Shown piece after piece: positions 19,924 through 29,639 of a stretch of DNA of 64,000 nucleotides (position 1 is its first letter; each line of letters starts with the position of its first letter). The stretch comes from Petasospora fabianii (Eukaryota > Ascomycota > Saccharomycetes > Phaffomycetales > Wickerhamomycetaceae), in assembly GCA_022641835.1 (NCBI GenBank), contig CP048720.1:558001-622000 (forward strand), in the 5' to 3' direction. The translations under genes and the position numbers were made by a program. Below the pieces are notes generated by a model. That model was not told the origin of the DNA. It was given only the letters and a program-made list of their open reading frames with translations, and did not search any database.

Positions 19924-21330
19924 TCAATAATCATCATCGCTGTCATCATCACTATCAGTCCAACCGTGCTCGTACTCGGCAGCTAAGGTCTCCAAGTCAT
20001 TGATCATATCAGCCCTCTCATCACCTTTGATAAACTTTGAGACATATGTTTTCATCTCCTGCAATGACTTACGTGGCGCTGAAGTAGATTTGAGAGTCAC
20101 TGTCAAGTTATCCTGAGAAGAAATGAGGTCTGGTGGGTATGAATCGGCAATTGGGAATGCCTGTGTTGTGATGTAATTTGTAGTTGTTCTGTCCTTTGAA
20201 GTTGAAGCCTGAACTTCTAAAGGCTCACCGGATAATTGAGAAGGACGGTGGATCGTAGAGGTAGAGAAGGTATGTGGCTCTTTTGCTGTTGGGAAAAAAG
20301 TGTTGTTGAAATTGTACGTTGTAGATCCTACCGTTGCCTCGATGGAACCGACAAGATGTCTGTTGGAACCAAGTTTGAAGTTCGACTCAATTGTATGGAA
20401 ATTGATGTTGTTTTCTCTTTGGGATCCCAGAACTTGAACAGACTCAAAGATCATGTTTTGAAGACCTGTGACTTGCCAAAGACATGTTGGATCGAACCCA
20501 ACTGGGGTGTTCTTCGGAATTCCAAGTGGGAAGAACAAGGATGAATTCTTTTGAAGCTCTAAGAACGTTCTTATCCGGGAAAATTTCTCCTTTATAGAGA
20601 GAGACTGCATATTTCTTCCATCATAAAGGCCCCATGTGAAGATTGAGGTCTTTGGATTGTAGTTATCTCTCAACTCTGACAACAACTCACTACTGAAACC
20701 ACCCCAAGCTGAATCTATTTCCGATACAACATTGAGACCATTAACAAGATCACACTCCTCCAATGCGACACGGTATTTATCCTCCAAAAACTCAACACCT
20801 GTGTAATCATTTTTCCACTCCTCAACACCAAGGTCATAACCCACAAACTCTCTCTCCTGACCCATAGCTAATCTCCCCTTTGGATACTTCACCGGATCAA
20901 ACTCCCACTTCTGGAGCACATTATAACTCTTTGGTTCAAAGATTACACGGGAATAGTCAGACCAATACCTTGTATCCTCTTTATTCAGCATTGGCAACGG
21001 TTGACCTTCATCCAACGCAGTTTGATACTTACTCTTCGGGACTCTTTCCCTCTTGATGACATTACCCACTGCATCATCACCATCAGTGCTCTGTGGAAAG
21101 TACTCAAATTGACCCAAGCTTCCAAATCCACCATTCATGTCCCATAGAAGGGCACGTGGTGTGTATGAGACGGTACCGTTGGATCGAGTTGGTTTAAAGA
21201 AGACATTTGGATCATTTGGTGTCTCTGATGCCGGCTTCGTATAGGACAAATACGACTCCTGTGCGTTATAAAAATGGGTAGACAAGTGATTTGCCCGTTG
21301 TGAAAGAGAGAAATTTATGGTCTCGTGCAT
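19924..21330 (-). CDS. DML1: Misato/Dml1 family, tubulin-like mitochondrial inheritance protein
   Basis: 468 residues; S. cerevisiae Dml1 has 475. It starts MHETINFSLSQRANHLSTHF, the Misato segment typical of the family, then YTPRALLWDMNGGFGSLGQF. The middle includes a tubulin-like segment (DLVNGLNVVSEIDSAWGGFS). The C terminus is acidic (DSDDDSDDDY). In yeast Dml1 is essential and linked to partitioning of mitochondria and mtDNA. Single exon. It diverges from the HAPSTR1-like gene over 250 bp that contains CACGTG (21443-21448) and a CGCGAAAACGTTTGAT element. Confidence 0.92.
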   Translation of the reverse strand: MHETINFSLSQRANHLSTHFYNAQESYLSYTKPASETPNDPNVFFKPTRSNGTVSYTPRALLWDMNGGFGSLGQFEYFPQSTDGDDAVGNVIKRERVPKSKYQTALDEGQPLPMLNKEDTRYWSDYSRVIFEPKSYNVLQKWEFDPVKYPKGRLAMGQEREFVGYDLGVEEWKNDYTGVEFLEDKYRVALEECDLVNGLNVVSEIDSAWGGFSSELLSELRDNYNPKTSIFTWGLYDGRNMQSLSIKEKFSRIRTFLELQKNSSLFFPLGIPKNTPVGFDPTCLWQVTGLQNMIFESVQVLGSQRENNINFHTIESNFKLGSNRHLVGSIEATVGSTTYNFNNTFFPTAKEPHTFSTSTIHRPSQLSGEPLEVQASTSKDRTTTNYITTQAFPIADSYPPDLISSQDNLTVTLKSTSAPRKSLQEMKTYVSKFIKGDERADMINDLETLAAEYEHGWTDSDDDSDDDY

Positions 21331-21442
21331 TTGTTGGCTTAAAATCCTCTGTATAATAGACCTAAAAGCTCATTATCATCATCTGTGGAGGAGAATGACC
21401 GAAATAAAATCAGAGACTATTATGTGGCCCCTACCACCTAGT

Positions 21443-21470
21443 CACGTGCTTCCGCGAAAACGTTTGATTT
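21443..21470 (+). promoter_or_regulatory. CACGTG plus CGCGAA/CGTTTGAT element
   Basis: GTCACGTG is followed within 5 bp by CGCGAAAACGTTTGATTT (21453-21470), 111-128 bp before the ATG at 21581 and a similar distance from the DML1 ATG. The same motif pair occurs before SCJ1. Confidence 0.5.
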
Positions 21471-21580
21471 TTCAAAGCTCATCTTCTCAACTCTTCCTTA
21501 TTAATCTTTGAAAGGGGCCATTTTCTAATTTGCCATATAACGCAACCCATTTCAACTATTGAGGCATAAGTTTACTCTTC

Positions 21581-22159
21581 ATGGATAACATATCGAATCT
21601 ATCTACAAATCTACCTCCAACAAAGCCCATAAATGACAACACCGTCGCAGAGATCCAAAGAGATCTTACCACAGAGTTCAAGAATGCAGCCAAATCCGTC
21701 GCTAGTCTTTACAAGCTCTCCACACAACGAAACACGGTTCTGAGGCACCAGGGATATCTCGATGCTATCCATGATTTGATCAATGTGATTCAAAACAATG
21801 GTGATGTTGAGAACTGGGCCCTGTCAAAGAAGTTTGAACTGGAGGGTGGAATGTCCAAAGAGGTTGCTGCCTCATCTCCACCGTCGACTACAGAATCACT
21901 TTCAAAGATTCCAGATGATTATAAGTTTACCATGTCACTGCCTCTACAACACAAATTCCCACCAACTATGCCCATCTTGTCTGCACAAAGATCCAAGGGA
22001 AGATCGCCCAAGCAGCAGAAACAGCAGGAACAGGTTTATACGCAACCGCATCTAGCGGAAGGCTCGTCCAGTGACGAAGAGGACATGTTCCACCGTGAAG
22101 ATGGAACTCTGAAGAGACGGGTTGAGGAGAACAAGGTTGAAAAAAGACCAAAGGTTTAA
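21581..22159 (+). CDS. HAPSTR1 (C16orf72)-like nuclear stress-response protein
   Basis: 192 residues. The segment FKNAAKSVASLYKLSTQRN followed by HQGYLDAIHDLINVIQNNGD matches the helical core of the metazoan HAPSTR1/TAPR1 family, where a motif like FQNAATAVTNLYKES precedes a GYQRR-type helix. A disordered region comes next, and the end is acidic then basic (SSDEEDMFHREDGTLKRR), as in that family. HAPSTR1 works with the HUWE1 ubiquitin ligase in animal stress responses; whether a Tom1 partnership exists in yeast is inference. The call rests on a short motif recalled from the family, so it is tentative. Tail-to-tail with DUR3. Confidence 0.6.
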   Translation: MDNISNLSTNLPPTKPINDNTVAEIQRDLTTEFKNAAKSVASLYKLSTQRNTVLRHQGYLDAIHDLINVIQNNGDVENWALSKKFELEGGMSKEVAASSPPSTTESLSKIPDDYKFTMSLPLQHKFPPTMPILSAQRSKGRSPKQQKQQEQVYTQPHLAEGSSSDEEDMFHREDGTLKRRVEENKVEKRPKV

Positions 22160-22485
22160 TGAAGGTGTACTCACAAGCATATACATCTCTCTGGGGGACA
22201 TCGCATCTGGATCATCACATCACGCAGGATTGACACAATGGTTGTGTCACTTTATTTTTCTTCTCTTTCTCATAATTAGCATTTTAATGGGTTGTTATTG
22301 GTTTGTTTAGCCTAATCGCATGGATTGTCTTTGTTGTATATTGTTGTGTTGTAGAGATTGACGTAGTTCACGGTTACCTCTTCATTTGGGGTCTTCTTCA
22401 GATTTAGTCAACATACACATCTACTGGTTATGATTCTGTTACAACAGAACTTTCTATCATTCAGAGTTTATAAAAGTCAAACCAG
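22160..22485. other. Intergenic, convergent 3' ends
   Basis: 326 bp between the 21581 gene and DUR3, T-rich, with no gene or RNA recognised. Confidence 0.6.
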
Positions 22486-24474
22486 CTAATCAGAGCCCAC
22501 CAGTAACTTGGCAATTCTCCAGAGAGCAGTTCTTGCCTCAACCAACGGATAAATGATCACAAAGGAGAACGATCCAAAGAGCCAGATATACATAATGACT
22601 ACCCAAAGAGTCAAGAACCCAGTGGAAAAGATATATGGAGGTGAACCAATGGCGATAGGGATGACAAACGTGAAAGTAACAAGTAGAACAAACGTTGCGA
22701 TGATGTATCTCTTGTACTGAGAGTCCAACACATCGAAATCAAGAACTTGTTTCTGAGGAAGTTCATCCAAAGTATCAGCTGTGTCACTTCCAATATCTTG
22801 GTCAATCTCATGGACATCTGTCTTTCCGGCTTGTTCCTTAGAGATATTGATTTCATTAGAAGACTTGTTCTCATGGTCTTCAAGATGCTCAGAGAGCACA
22901 GTTCTGTTTCTTGTCTTGTCAAAGTCGAAATTAGCTGGCCATATCAATCCAGAGACAATAGCAATAACACCACCAAGAATGATAGCAGCAGCATTACCAG
23001 CGAATGCGACATACGTTGTAGCCAAGTTATCAACAGAGATCTCACCTTGAAGAGTCTTACAAGTCACGAGCCATACAATTAAGGCAAGGAACATACCACC
23101 AACTGATCCTCCAACTGCACCAAAAGTGTTGAGGTCCTTCCATAAGAAAGTGAGAGCAATAGGGAAGACACCAGAGGCAGTAGCAACACCGAGGAAGTTG
23201 AACAACCAACCCAGGGAGATACCAATGCGGTGCAAGACACATGTCAAAGCTGCAGAGTAAATAAACCACAGGAACACAGAGATACGAGCAGAGTTAACAA
23301 CCTGATGTGGTTTAGCATCTGGCTTGATGTACTTCTTGTACACGTCGTAGGACATCAATGTTGAAGAAGCAATCAACTCACCAGAGTAAGAAGAAGTGAC
23401 AGAGAGGAACACCATCAATACGATCAAAGTAGAACCAGCCTTACCTAGAACGTATCCAGCAGCAGCAACAGCGGAGAGACCAGCACTAATCTCTGCATCG
23501 GACAAGGATGGGAAGTCATCGTTCAATGACAAAGCTCTGGCACCAAGTCCCAAAGTGAGTCCCATTGTCACTGGGATGATGAACCAACAACAAGCAGCAC
23601 AGAAGTAAGAGGAAGAGATTGTCTTGCTTCTAGAGGCAATAGCACGAGACCAATATGCCTGGTCACAGTTAACGAGACCAAATCCCAAAATAACAGTTTG
23701 GATAGCATAGATGACACCATTCTTAGATCTGAAAGTGAGATAAGATCCATGGTAATTCCCTTCAACGGGTAAGGTCTCAGCCCTCTCAGTGAGTAATTCC
23801 ACCATTCTCTTTGGAGAACCAATTTTGGAATCATCACCTGTGTACACTGTGTAAGCAAAGATCATAATGAAGATCAAGAGGATGAAAGTGTGGATTGCAT
23901 CAGCAATGAAAGTTGCTCTAAGGCCACCAAAGAAGACGTAAATGGCACATACAAATGAAATGAGCCAAATTGAAGCATAAAAATCGACACCAGTAACAGC
24001 ATTGACAACAGCAGATCCACCAATGAGGATACAAGCCGAAACCATTGAGTTACAAACGAGTGCACACCACATGAATGCCAAATGCCCCGCAGTGCCGAAT
24101 CTGAAATACCCCATCTCTGGGAAAGTCGTTACGAGATTAGCATTAGCCTTCACCTTAGCAGCAATGGCGGAAAAGACACTCACTTGTGCAAGACCACCGA
24201 TACCATAGTAGTAAGAACCACAAATACCTAAGGTGTATGATTCGGTGGCACTCTGGAGCAGAGTAAGGGACCATGTCCAAGAGGAGACGATTCCACAACA
24301 GATCAAACCAAATGGAACGTTTCTAGACGATGTTGTAAACTCGTCAACGTTATCACTGTGAGTCTTGGTGTATTTGTTCTGGATCCATGTGATCAAGTTC
24401 ATCAATAGGGCAAAGAAGAGCCCGAGCCCAATTATAATGGCGTATCCTGCACCTTGTGGGAGATCTGGCTCCAT
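22486..24474 (-). CDS. DUR3: Urea/polyamine transporter, sodium:solute symporter family
   Basis: 662 residues from the ATG at 24472-24474 (MEPDLPQGAGYAIIIGLGLF); an in-frame TTG extension upstream is ignored. About 15 hydrophobic spans. Typical Dur3 blocks are FTTSSRNVPFGLICCGIVSSW, AELRAT-like GGLRATFIADAIHTFILL, and GLVNCDQAYWSRAIAS. The C-terminal loop near 560-610 is acidic and probably cytosolic. Dur3 imports urea and polyamines and is repressed by good nitrogen sources in S. cerevisiae through GATA factors and Dal81/Dal82. The long upstream region here contains GATAAG sites, which agrees. Length is normal (735 in ScDur3, with a longer tail). Confidence 0.93.
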   Translation of the reverse strand: MEPDLPQGAGYAIIIGLGLFFALLMNLITWIQNKYTKTHSDNVDEFTTSSRNVPFGLICCGIVSSWTWSLTLLQSATESYTLGICGSYYYGIGGLAQVSVFSAIAAKVKANANLVTTFPEMGYFRFGTAGHLAFMWCALVCNSMVSACILIGGSAVVNAVTGVDFYASIWLISFVCAIYVFFGGLRATFIADAIHTFILLIFIMIFAYTVYTGDDSKIGSPKRMVELLTERAETLPVEGNYHGSYLTFRSKNGVIYAIQTVILGFGLVNCDQAYWSRAIASRSKTISSSYFCAACCWFIIPVTMGLTLGLGARALSLNDDFPSLSDAEISAGLSAVAAAGYVLGKAGSTLIVLMVFLSVTSSYSGELIASSTLMSYDVYKKYIKPDAKPHQVVNSARISVFLWFIYSAALTCVLHRIGISLGWLFNFLGVATASGVFPIALTFLWKDLNTFGAVGGSVGGMFLALIVWLVTCKTLQGEISVDNLATTYVAFAGNAAAIILGGVIAIVSGLIWPANFDFDKTRNRTVLSEHLEDHENKSSNEINISKEQAGKTDVHEIDQDIGSDTADTLDELPQKQVLDFDVLDSQYKRYIIATFVLLVTFTFVIPIAIGSPPYIFSTGFLTLWVVIMYIWLFGSFSFVIIYPLVEARTALWRIAKLLVGSD

Positions 24475-25924
24475 TATTGAGTGACAATGGTAGGAGAAGA
24501 GAATACTGTTACAACTGCAATGTACCAAGCTGATTTAGATGAGTACATGATATGTAGAACCGAGAGCCACTTTATAGATATAAGAAGTAAGTCATATTTG
24601 CTATGCAGGGGTGGCACATGAAAAGTTTTCTTTAGACATCGATGCATGAATCTCATATAATAGTTGTACCATTTGATCGACGATCGGATAAGATTGTAGC
24701 TTTTAGCTCCTCTTTTGTTAATCTAAGCGAAGTGATGAGTACAAACAACCGAGACCAGGTAAAATAACTTCGCCTCGAGAAGCAGGAAAACGTATTTTGT
24801 ATTGTGTACAGTCGAGTCGACCCACAGTTCTTAACTCCAATAAGGTTAGGGGTCCATTAGATTAGATCAAAAGAGCTGTGCCCCCATGTTATTCAGTTGA
24901 ATGAAGTGATGTATATGTCTTGGGGTTACCCTTCTAAGAAGCGCGCCGCATTAATGGATCAATGGATCAAAGCCACACTTTCTTATGTCCCTCATCTCTC
25001 TCTTTTCGGGTGGTAACCGGAGATTGGATCCTGAGATCACCTAAGCAGATGTTGTTACAATGTTTCAATGAAGAGAAGCCTTAAAATGAGCTTTCACCAG
25101 CCATTTTAACCTCATAGAATGGAGTATAGAGAAGCATCCTCCACTATTAAGGAACAACGCGAGACCTAAATAGCTGTCATCCTTAACTTCTTCACTCAAA
25201 TTGTGTTAATTCCTAACCAGGTGGACTTTGGGATACCCAGATGATGTATATACCCAGTATAACACTTCAAATTACTGGACTACTTCGGCAAAGGCAGAGG
25301 GTATATTCTTGGGCCATATGACGTTTATAAAGGTCTATGAAACTATACCTCGTAGTTAGATTACTGGCAACTTTGAATATAAGTGGTAATCGTGTTAGTT
25401 GGAACATTGTCAGTCCATATGAAAGTGCTTCTAGAAACTTGGGTAAGATACATCGTTATCTCTTAAGATAATGCGCTGGATTCAGCTACGCTTAATATAG
25501 ATGCTATTTCTCCTAAAAAAAGCTGATCTTCTTAAAGTCTCAACCCCACAGGGAAACTATACATCTAAACTTATCTAAGAAACTTGTCGTAATTCCGTCA
25601 GTTGCTGACACAACTGCCCTTTGCCTCAACGCTGATAAGCTGGTGCGGTGTGAAATTCCACCGGAATTTCGCATGTCCATTGTTTGATTGACTAAAGGAG
25701 TAAAGAGACACATTCGTTTGCTGCAGAGAGGATTTATTCCTGGGGATGTCAGATATCTAAACTTCCCTAGTATCTGGTATCTGATATCTGGTATCTGTTG
25801 TGTTGTTACCTCTCAGCTTATCATGAGTTGGTATATTTAAGTGATGATGATGACCGTTTGTTTGTGTCCTCTGATGCTATCTTCTCCCTCCCAAGTCTCT
25901 TGATAACTGAGAACCATATATACA
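24475..25924. promoter_or_regulatory. 1.45 kb divergent regulatory region DUR3/Rieske gene, rich in GATA sites
   Basis: No open frame above about 60 codons and no RNA gene recognised. GATA-type sites include GGATAAG near 24688-24694, the facing pair TTATCTCTTAAGATAA at 25455-25470, TGATAAGC near 25632-25640, and four tandem 7-mers TATCTG(G/A/G/T) at 25771-25798. Such sites suit nitrogen-catabolite control of both flanking genes. It is the longest gene-free stretch in the window. Confidence 0.65.
25771..25798. repeat. Four tandem 7-mers TATCTGN
   Basis: TATCTGG-TATCTGA-TATCTGG-TATCTGT, 28 bp with no gap, 127 bp before the Rieske gene ATG. Each unit contains a GATA core on the minus strand (CAGATA). 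Confidence 0.85.
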
Positions 25925-27268
25925 ATGTCTACTGCAGTTCACACAGCTACACCAGCAGAAGCTCCAAAGGAAGGAGAGAAACTTATTGCAGGATCTCACA
26001 CACTTCCAGCCTCCTGGTGGTTCTCTCAGGACATCTTTGAGCTTGAGAAGAGAGCCATCTTTTCAAAGTCATGGCTTTACACTGCTCATGCCTCCACTTT
26101 TAAGAAGGCTGGTGATTATTACGCCTATAACTTCATGGGTATGCAGTTCTTCCTCATCAAGAACAGAAATGGAGATATCAAGGCCTTCCACAACATTTGT
26201 CGTCATAGAGCTTACCCAGTTGTCAGAAAGCAAAAGGGTTCCTCTGTTGTTCTTGGCTGTCTTTACCATGGTTGGTCCTACAACATGGATGGTGAGTTGA
26301 CCAAGGCCCCACAATTTGACAATGTTGCTGACTTTGACAAGGCTCAAAACTCTTTATACCCAATTCACACTTATATCACTGATCAGGGTCTCATCTTTGT
26401 CAACTTTGATAACTCCCCAGAGGGACCAATGCCATTTGGTGAGTTCTTCAAGGGTCTCGAGGAAGAATTCCATGAGTTTGACTTCTCCGACTACGAGTAT
26501 CACATGTCTTATGAGCTTGATGGTGAGTTCAACTGGAAGACCTTGATGGATGGATACATGGAATGTTACCATTGTCCAACTGCCCACCCGGGACTCTCTC
26601 AAGCTTTCATCATGAACACATACAAGGTTGAGCCAAGATCAAGACACGCTCGTCACTTCTGTGACATCAAGAGAAATGACGACTATGTTGCTCCAGCTCC
26701 AAAGAAAGAAGAGAGTAAAGGCTGGTTTGGTTTCGGTAAGCCAAAGGAGGTTGAGGAGAAAGCTGAGAAGAAGAATGTCGGTGGTGAATTTGATGGCTTG
26801 TGGATGTATCTCTTCCCAACTAATGGTATCAACTGCTATTCTCCAGCTTGGTACTCCATCAGAGTGTTACCAATCTCTCCATCTCATACAATCTTGCAGT
26901 ATGACATCTTCACTAAGAAGGGTTTGCCAAAGGAGGAGAAGGATGAATTTGTTGAGTTCCTACAACAAGTTGAGATTGAGGACTTTGACTTGTGTGTCAA
27001 GACCCAAAAGAACTTGAACCAAGGTATTTACTCCACTGGGTTCCTTCACCCAGAGAAAGAGAAAGGTGTTGTCTTTTACCAAACCTTGGCTAAAGATATG
27101 TGCAAAGAACACTATGCCAAGGAGAAGGAGGTTGGTCATGAGATCAATCCAGCTAAGATTGGTAAGGATAAAGGTGCTGAGGATACTGATGAGTTGGAGG
27201 AGATTTGTAAGAACTTGGAGTGTAAAGGTGCTAACCCAAACACTTTTGCTAATGAGCTGAACTGGTGA
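25925..27268 (+). CDS. Rieske non-heme iron mono-oxygenase (choline mono-oxygenase-like)
   Basis: 447 residues. Residues 92-115 hold the Rieske [2Fe-2S] ligands: CRH (C92, H94) and CLYH (C112, H115). The catalytic domain has NWKTLMDGYMECYHCPTAHP, giving iron ligands H216 and H221. A later acidic residue, probably the third ligand, lies in VEIEDFDLCVKTQKNL. The architecture fits the alpha subunit of ring-hydroxylating and choline mono-oxygenase enzymes, which also need a reductase not seen here. A Lys/Glu-rich insert (about 258-285) is unusual. The neighbouring DUR3 and GATA sites suggest use of an organic nitrogen source such as choline or betaine. Substrate is not certain. S. cerevisiae lacks an obvious homologue. 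Confidence 0.88.
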   Translation: MSTAVHTATPAEAPKEGEKLIAGSHTLPASWWFSQDIFELEKRAIFSKSWLYTAHASTFKKAGDYYAYNFMGMQFFLIKNRNGDIKAFHNICRHRAYPVVRKQKGSSVVLGCLYHGWSYNMDGELTKAPQFDNVADFDKAQNSLYPIHTYITDQGLIFVNFDNSPEGPMPFGEFFKGLEEEFHEFDFSDYEYHMSYELDGEFNWKTLMDGYMECYHCPTAHPGLSQAFIMNTYKVEPRSRHARHFCDIKRNDDYVAPAPKKEESKGWFGFGKPKEVEEKAEKKNVGGEFDGLWMYLFPTNGINCYSPAWYSIRVLPISPSHTILQYDIFTKKGLPKEEKDEFVEFLQQVEIEDFDLCVKTQKNLNQGIYSTGFLHPEKEKGVVFYQTLAKDMCKEHYAKEKEVGHEINPAKIGKDKGAEDTDELEEICKNLECKGANPNTFANELNW

Positions 27269-27535
27269 TTCTGATGCTTTGCCATTCAGGTTTATTTATA
27301 CTATTTGGTTCTCTTTGTTTATTTTTGGTGTTTTAGTATTGTCATAAGGACACTGGTTGTCTTTGCTCTACAATTTTCGTCGATGATTCTTTTTGGTACA
27401 GAAATCAAAAGACATTATTATACTCTATGGCTGTAGTACATTAAACCACTTAGATGATCATCTGAATCTGTATCAGTTACCATTAAAACACATAGCTGCA
27501 GCATACACAACATCAAGTTGCGGAAACCAAGCCCC

Positions 27536-29365
27536 TCATGCTTTATCTCTCTTTTCAACCAGCTTCATATTTTCAATTTTGTAAGGCTGATTCTTATACT
27601 GATCCTTGAAAATCAAATGTGGTTTCCTCTCAGCAAGGTCCAAGATTGTTTTACCAAATTCAGAGTTGGCCCAAGAGAACCAAGGTCTGGTATACTTCTT
27701 ACCACCTGGGTAATTGACGTGAATACTCTCATGGATCAATCCGAGATGAGCAGTTGTGGTCATTATCAAATCCAACATCTCGATAATCTCATCGTCATCC
27801 TCAGTGGTTCTGATTTGAAGCATGAGAGACATTGGCCAAGCGTTATGAATACCGATATGTGGACCTCCAATACCCTTGAAATGAGGACCAACTAAATAGT
27901 ATGGGTTGCCCTTTTTCGATAAGATCATCTTTCTAGTATTTTGGTAGATCGGATCGTCTTCATCGAGGAATCCAAGGTCTGGAAGAGCCAATAATGATGG
28001 AATGTTGGCATCATCCATAAAGACAGCACCACCGTAACCGTCAATCTCATAAGCGAACACTTTACCCCATGTTGGATGGTCTATTACAGCATGTTCATAG
28101 ATAGCATCTGTAATTGTTTGGGCAAACTGACCAGATTTTTCAATGATCTTGGACACTTTCTCAAGGAATTCACTTGGTATTTTGTCCTTAGCATCCAACA
28201 AGGTGGTTACAATTTTTTTCAATTCAGTCGCCATGTGAGCATTACCAGGGATGAAGAACTGGTAGATACAAGCATCATCTGATGGTCTGAATGCAGAACG
28301 AATCAAGCCAATATCAAAGTTTACAGGGTTACCAGAACCCGCTAATGGTAATGTCTCGGTACCGATGTTGGTATTCCTTTGGAATGTGTAGTAGATCGGC
28401 TGGACGTTTCCATTTTCGTCAAATGATGGGATAGATTCTCTTCTCAAAACGGTCAAAAGATTGGTCATGGCATTGATCCAAAGCTTGTTAAAGATACTGG
28501 CATCCTTGGTGACCTCGTAGTATTCGTTAGTCAAAGTCAAGAAGGAAGCTAGAGAGTCAACCTCCCATTTGCACTCAAACACGTATTTCCACTGTGGCAT
28601 TGGAACAACTTTATCCATTGCCGTTTCACCTTTCTTGATACCAGATCCTGGAGGTGGGTGGAAAGCGTTACAGTACGGGCTTACGAGGATATAAGATGAC
28701 TGTGTGTTGAGAGCACCACGTATCAAGTCCTTCAAATCCTCGTCATGGGCAGTGAGCTTCTGATACACGGACAACTGGCGGGCAGCATCGCGCAACCATT
28801 CAGCATGAATATCTCCCGTGACAACAAAGGATTGTGGGTAGGCATTGAGTTCCGGATCACTCTTGGTATGGTAGAGAATGGTGGTATCCAATGTATTGGG
28901 CAATGCGTTCTCGAACAAGCGGGCCAAGTCGGGATTCTTAATGCGCTCCTTCATGTCATCGATCAACACTTCAACAGCCTGTGATCTAAAAGTTCGGCAC
29001 TTCTCCGGTGGCCTTTGGAATGGTAAGTCGAGTGGACCTCCCGAGGCTGGCTCATGGAACTCCTGTGAATACTCCTTATAGGGCTCGCATTGACCTGTGC
29101 TTGAAGAGTAAAAGTGATGGCGAGTCTTCCCCTTCTTCGGGCGCTCATCCACGGCGGCAGCGTGAATTCCCTCATCATAAACGACTTTCTGTGAGCTCAA
29201 GTCATAAAGCTTTTGTAGCCGCTCGTTGAGCATGTCTTCCTCCTCGTCCCTGCCCAGGCGGCGTAACCAGAGAACAAACAGTATCGCCAAAACGAACGCA
29301 GCGGCTGTTTTGATAAGCCTAGCTCGGCGGTACTGTGGCTTCACGTACTGACGATATGGCTTCAT
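27536..29365 (-). CDS. GH125 exo-alpha-1,6-mannosidase, Mug157-like type II membrane protein
   Basis: 609 residues. A short basic cytosolic tail is followed by a signal anchor, TAAAFVLAILFVLWL (about 21-36), then a lumenal catalytic domain. Family blocks of glycoside hydrolase 125 are visible: FVVTGDIHAEWLRDAARQL, PVNFDIGLIRSAFRPSDD, YEIDGYGGAVFMDDANIPSL, GPHIGIHNAWPMSLMLQI and GLIHESIHVNYPG. The acid and base carboxylates are expected in the GDI-AEWLRD and HESI regions. The S. pombe relative is Mug157. It probably trims mannans in the Golgi or ER. Tail-to-tail with the Rieske gene and divergent from EMC3. Confidence 0.88.
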   Translation of the reverse strand: MKPYRQYVKPQYRRARLIKTAAAFVLAILFVLWLRRLGRDEEEDMLNERLQKLYDLSSQKVVYDEGIHAAAVDERPKKGKTRHHFYSSSTGQCEPYKEYSQEFHEPASGGPLDLPFQRPPEKCRTFRSQAVEVLIDDMKERIKNPDLARLFENALPNTLDTTILYHTKSDPELNAYPQSFVVTGDIHAEWLRDAARQLSVYQKLTAHDEDLKDLIRGALNTQSSYILVSPYCNAFHPPPGSGIKKGETAMDKVVPMPQWKYVFECKWEVDSLASFLTLTNEYYEVTKDASIFNKLWINAMTNLLTVLRRESIPSFDENGNVQPIYYTFQRNTNIGTETLPLAGSGNPVNFDIGLIRSAFRPSDDACIYQFFIPGNAHMATELKKIVTTLLDAKDKIPSEFLEKVSKIIEKSGQFAQTITDAIYEHAVIDHPTWGKVFAYEIDGYGGAVFMDDANIPSLLALPDLGFLDEDDPIYQNTRKMILSKKGNPYYLVGPHFKGIGGPHIGIHNAWPMSLMLQIRTTEDDDEIIEMLDLIMTTTAHLGLIHESIHVNYPGGKKYTRPWFSWANSEFGKTILDLAERKPHLIFKDQYKNQPYKIENMKLVEKRDKA

Positions 29366-29520
29366 CTGAAGAGTCTATCCCGCTGGGCGCAATGGCAAAG
29401 CTAACTAAAGCGGTAATGACAGAGTTGATCCAGGGAGAGATAAAATGTGGAGACGGTTTCTCAATCTTCCCGTCGTAGATATGTTCGGGTGGATGTCCGG
29501 ATGTTGATGTTTTACTATTA

Positions 29521-29540
29521 TTTCGCGAATATTTCGCGAA
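29521..29540 (+). promoter_or_regulatory. Double TTTCGCGAA motif upstream of EMC3
   Basis: TTTCGCGAATATTTCGCGAA: two copies 10 bp apart (one helical turn), 100-119 bp before the EMC3 ATG. Confidence 0.5.
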
Positions 29541-29639
29541 TTTAATTGATTTACTAGATCTCTCTAAAGGTCTATGCTATGGGATACATATAGATTGGCT
29601 CCTGTCCTCTTCAATTGGTTCTTTTAGGTACAAGTCAAG

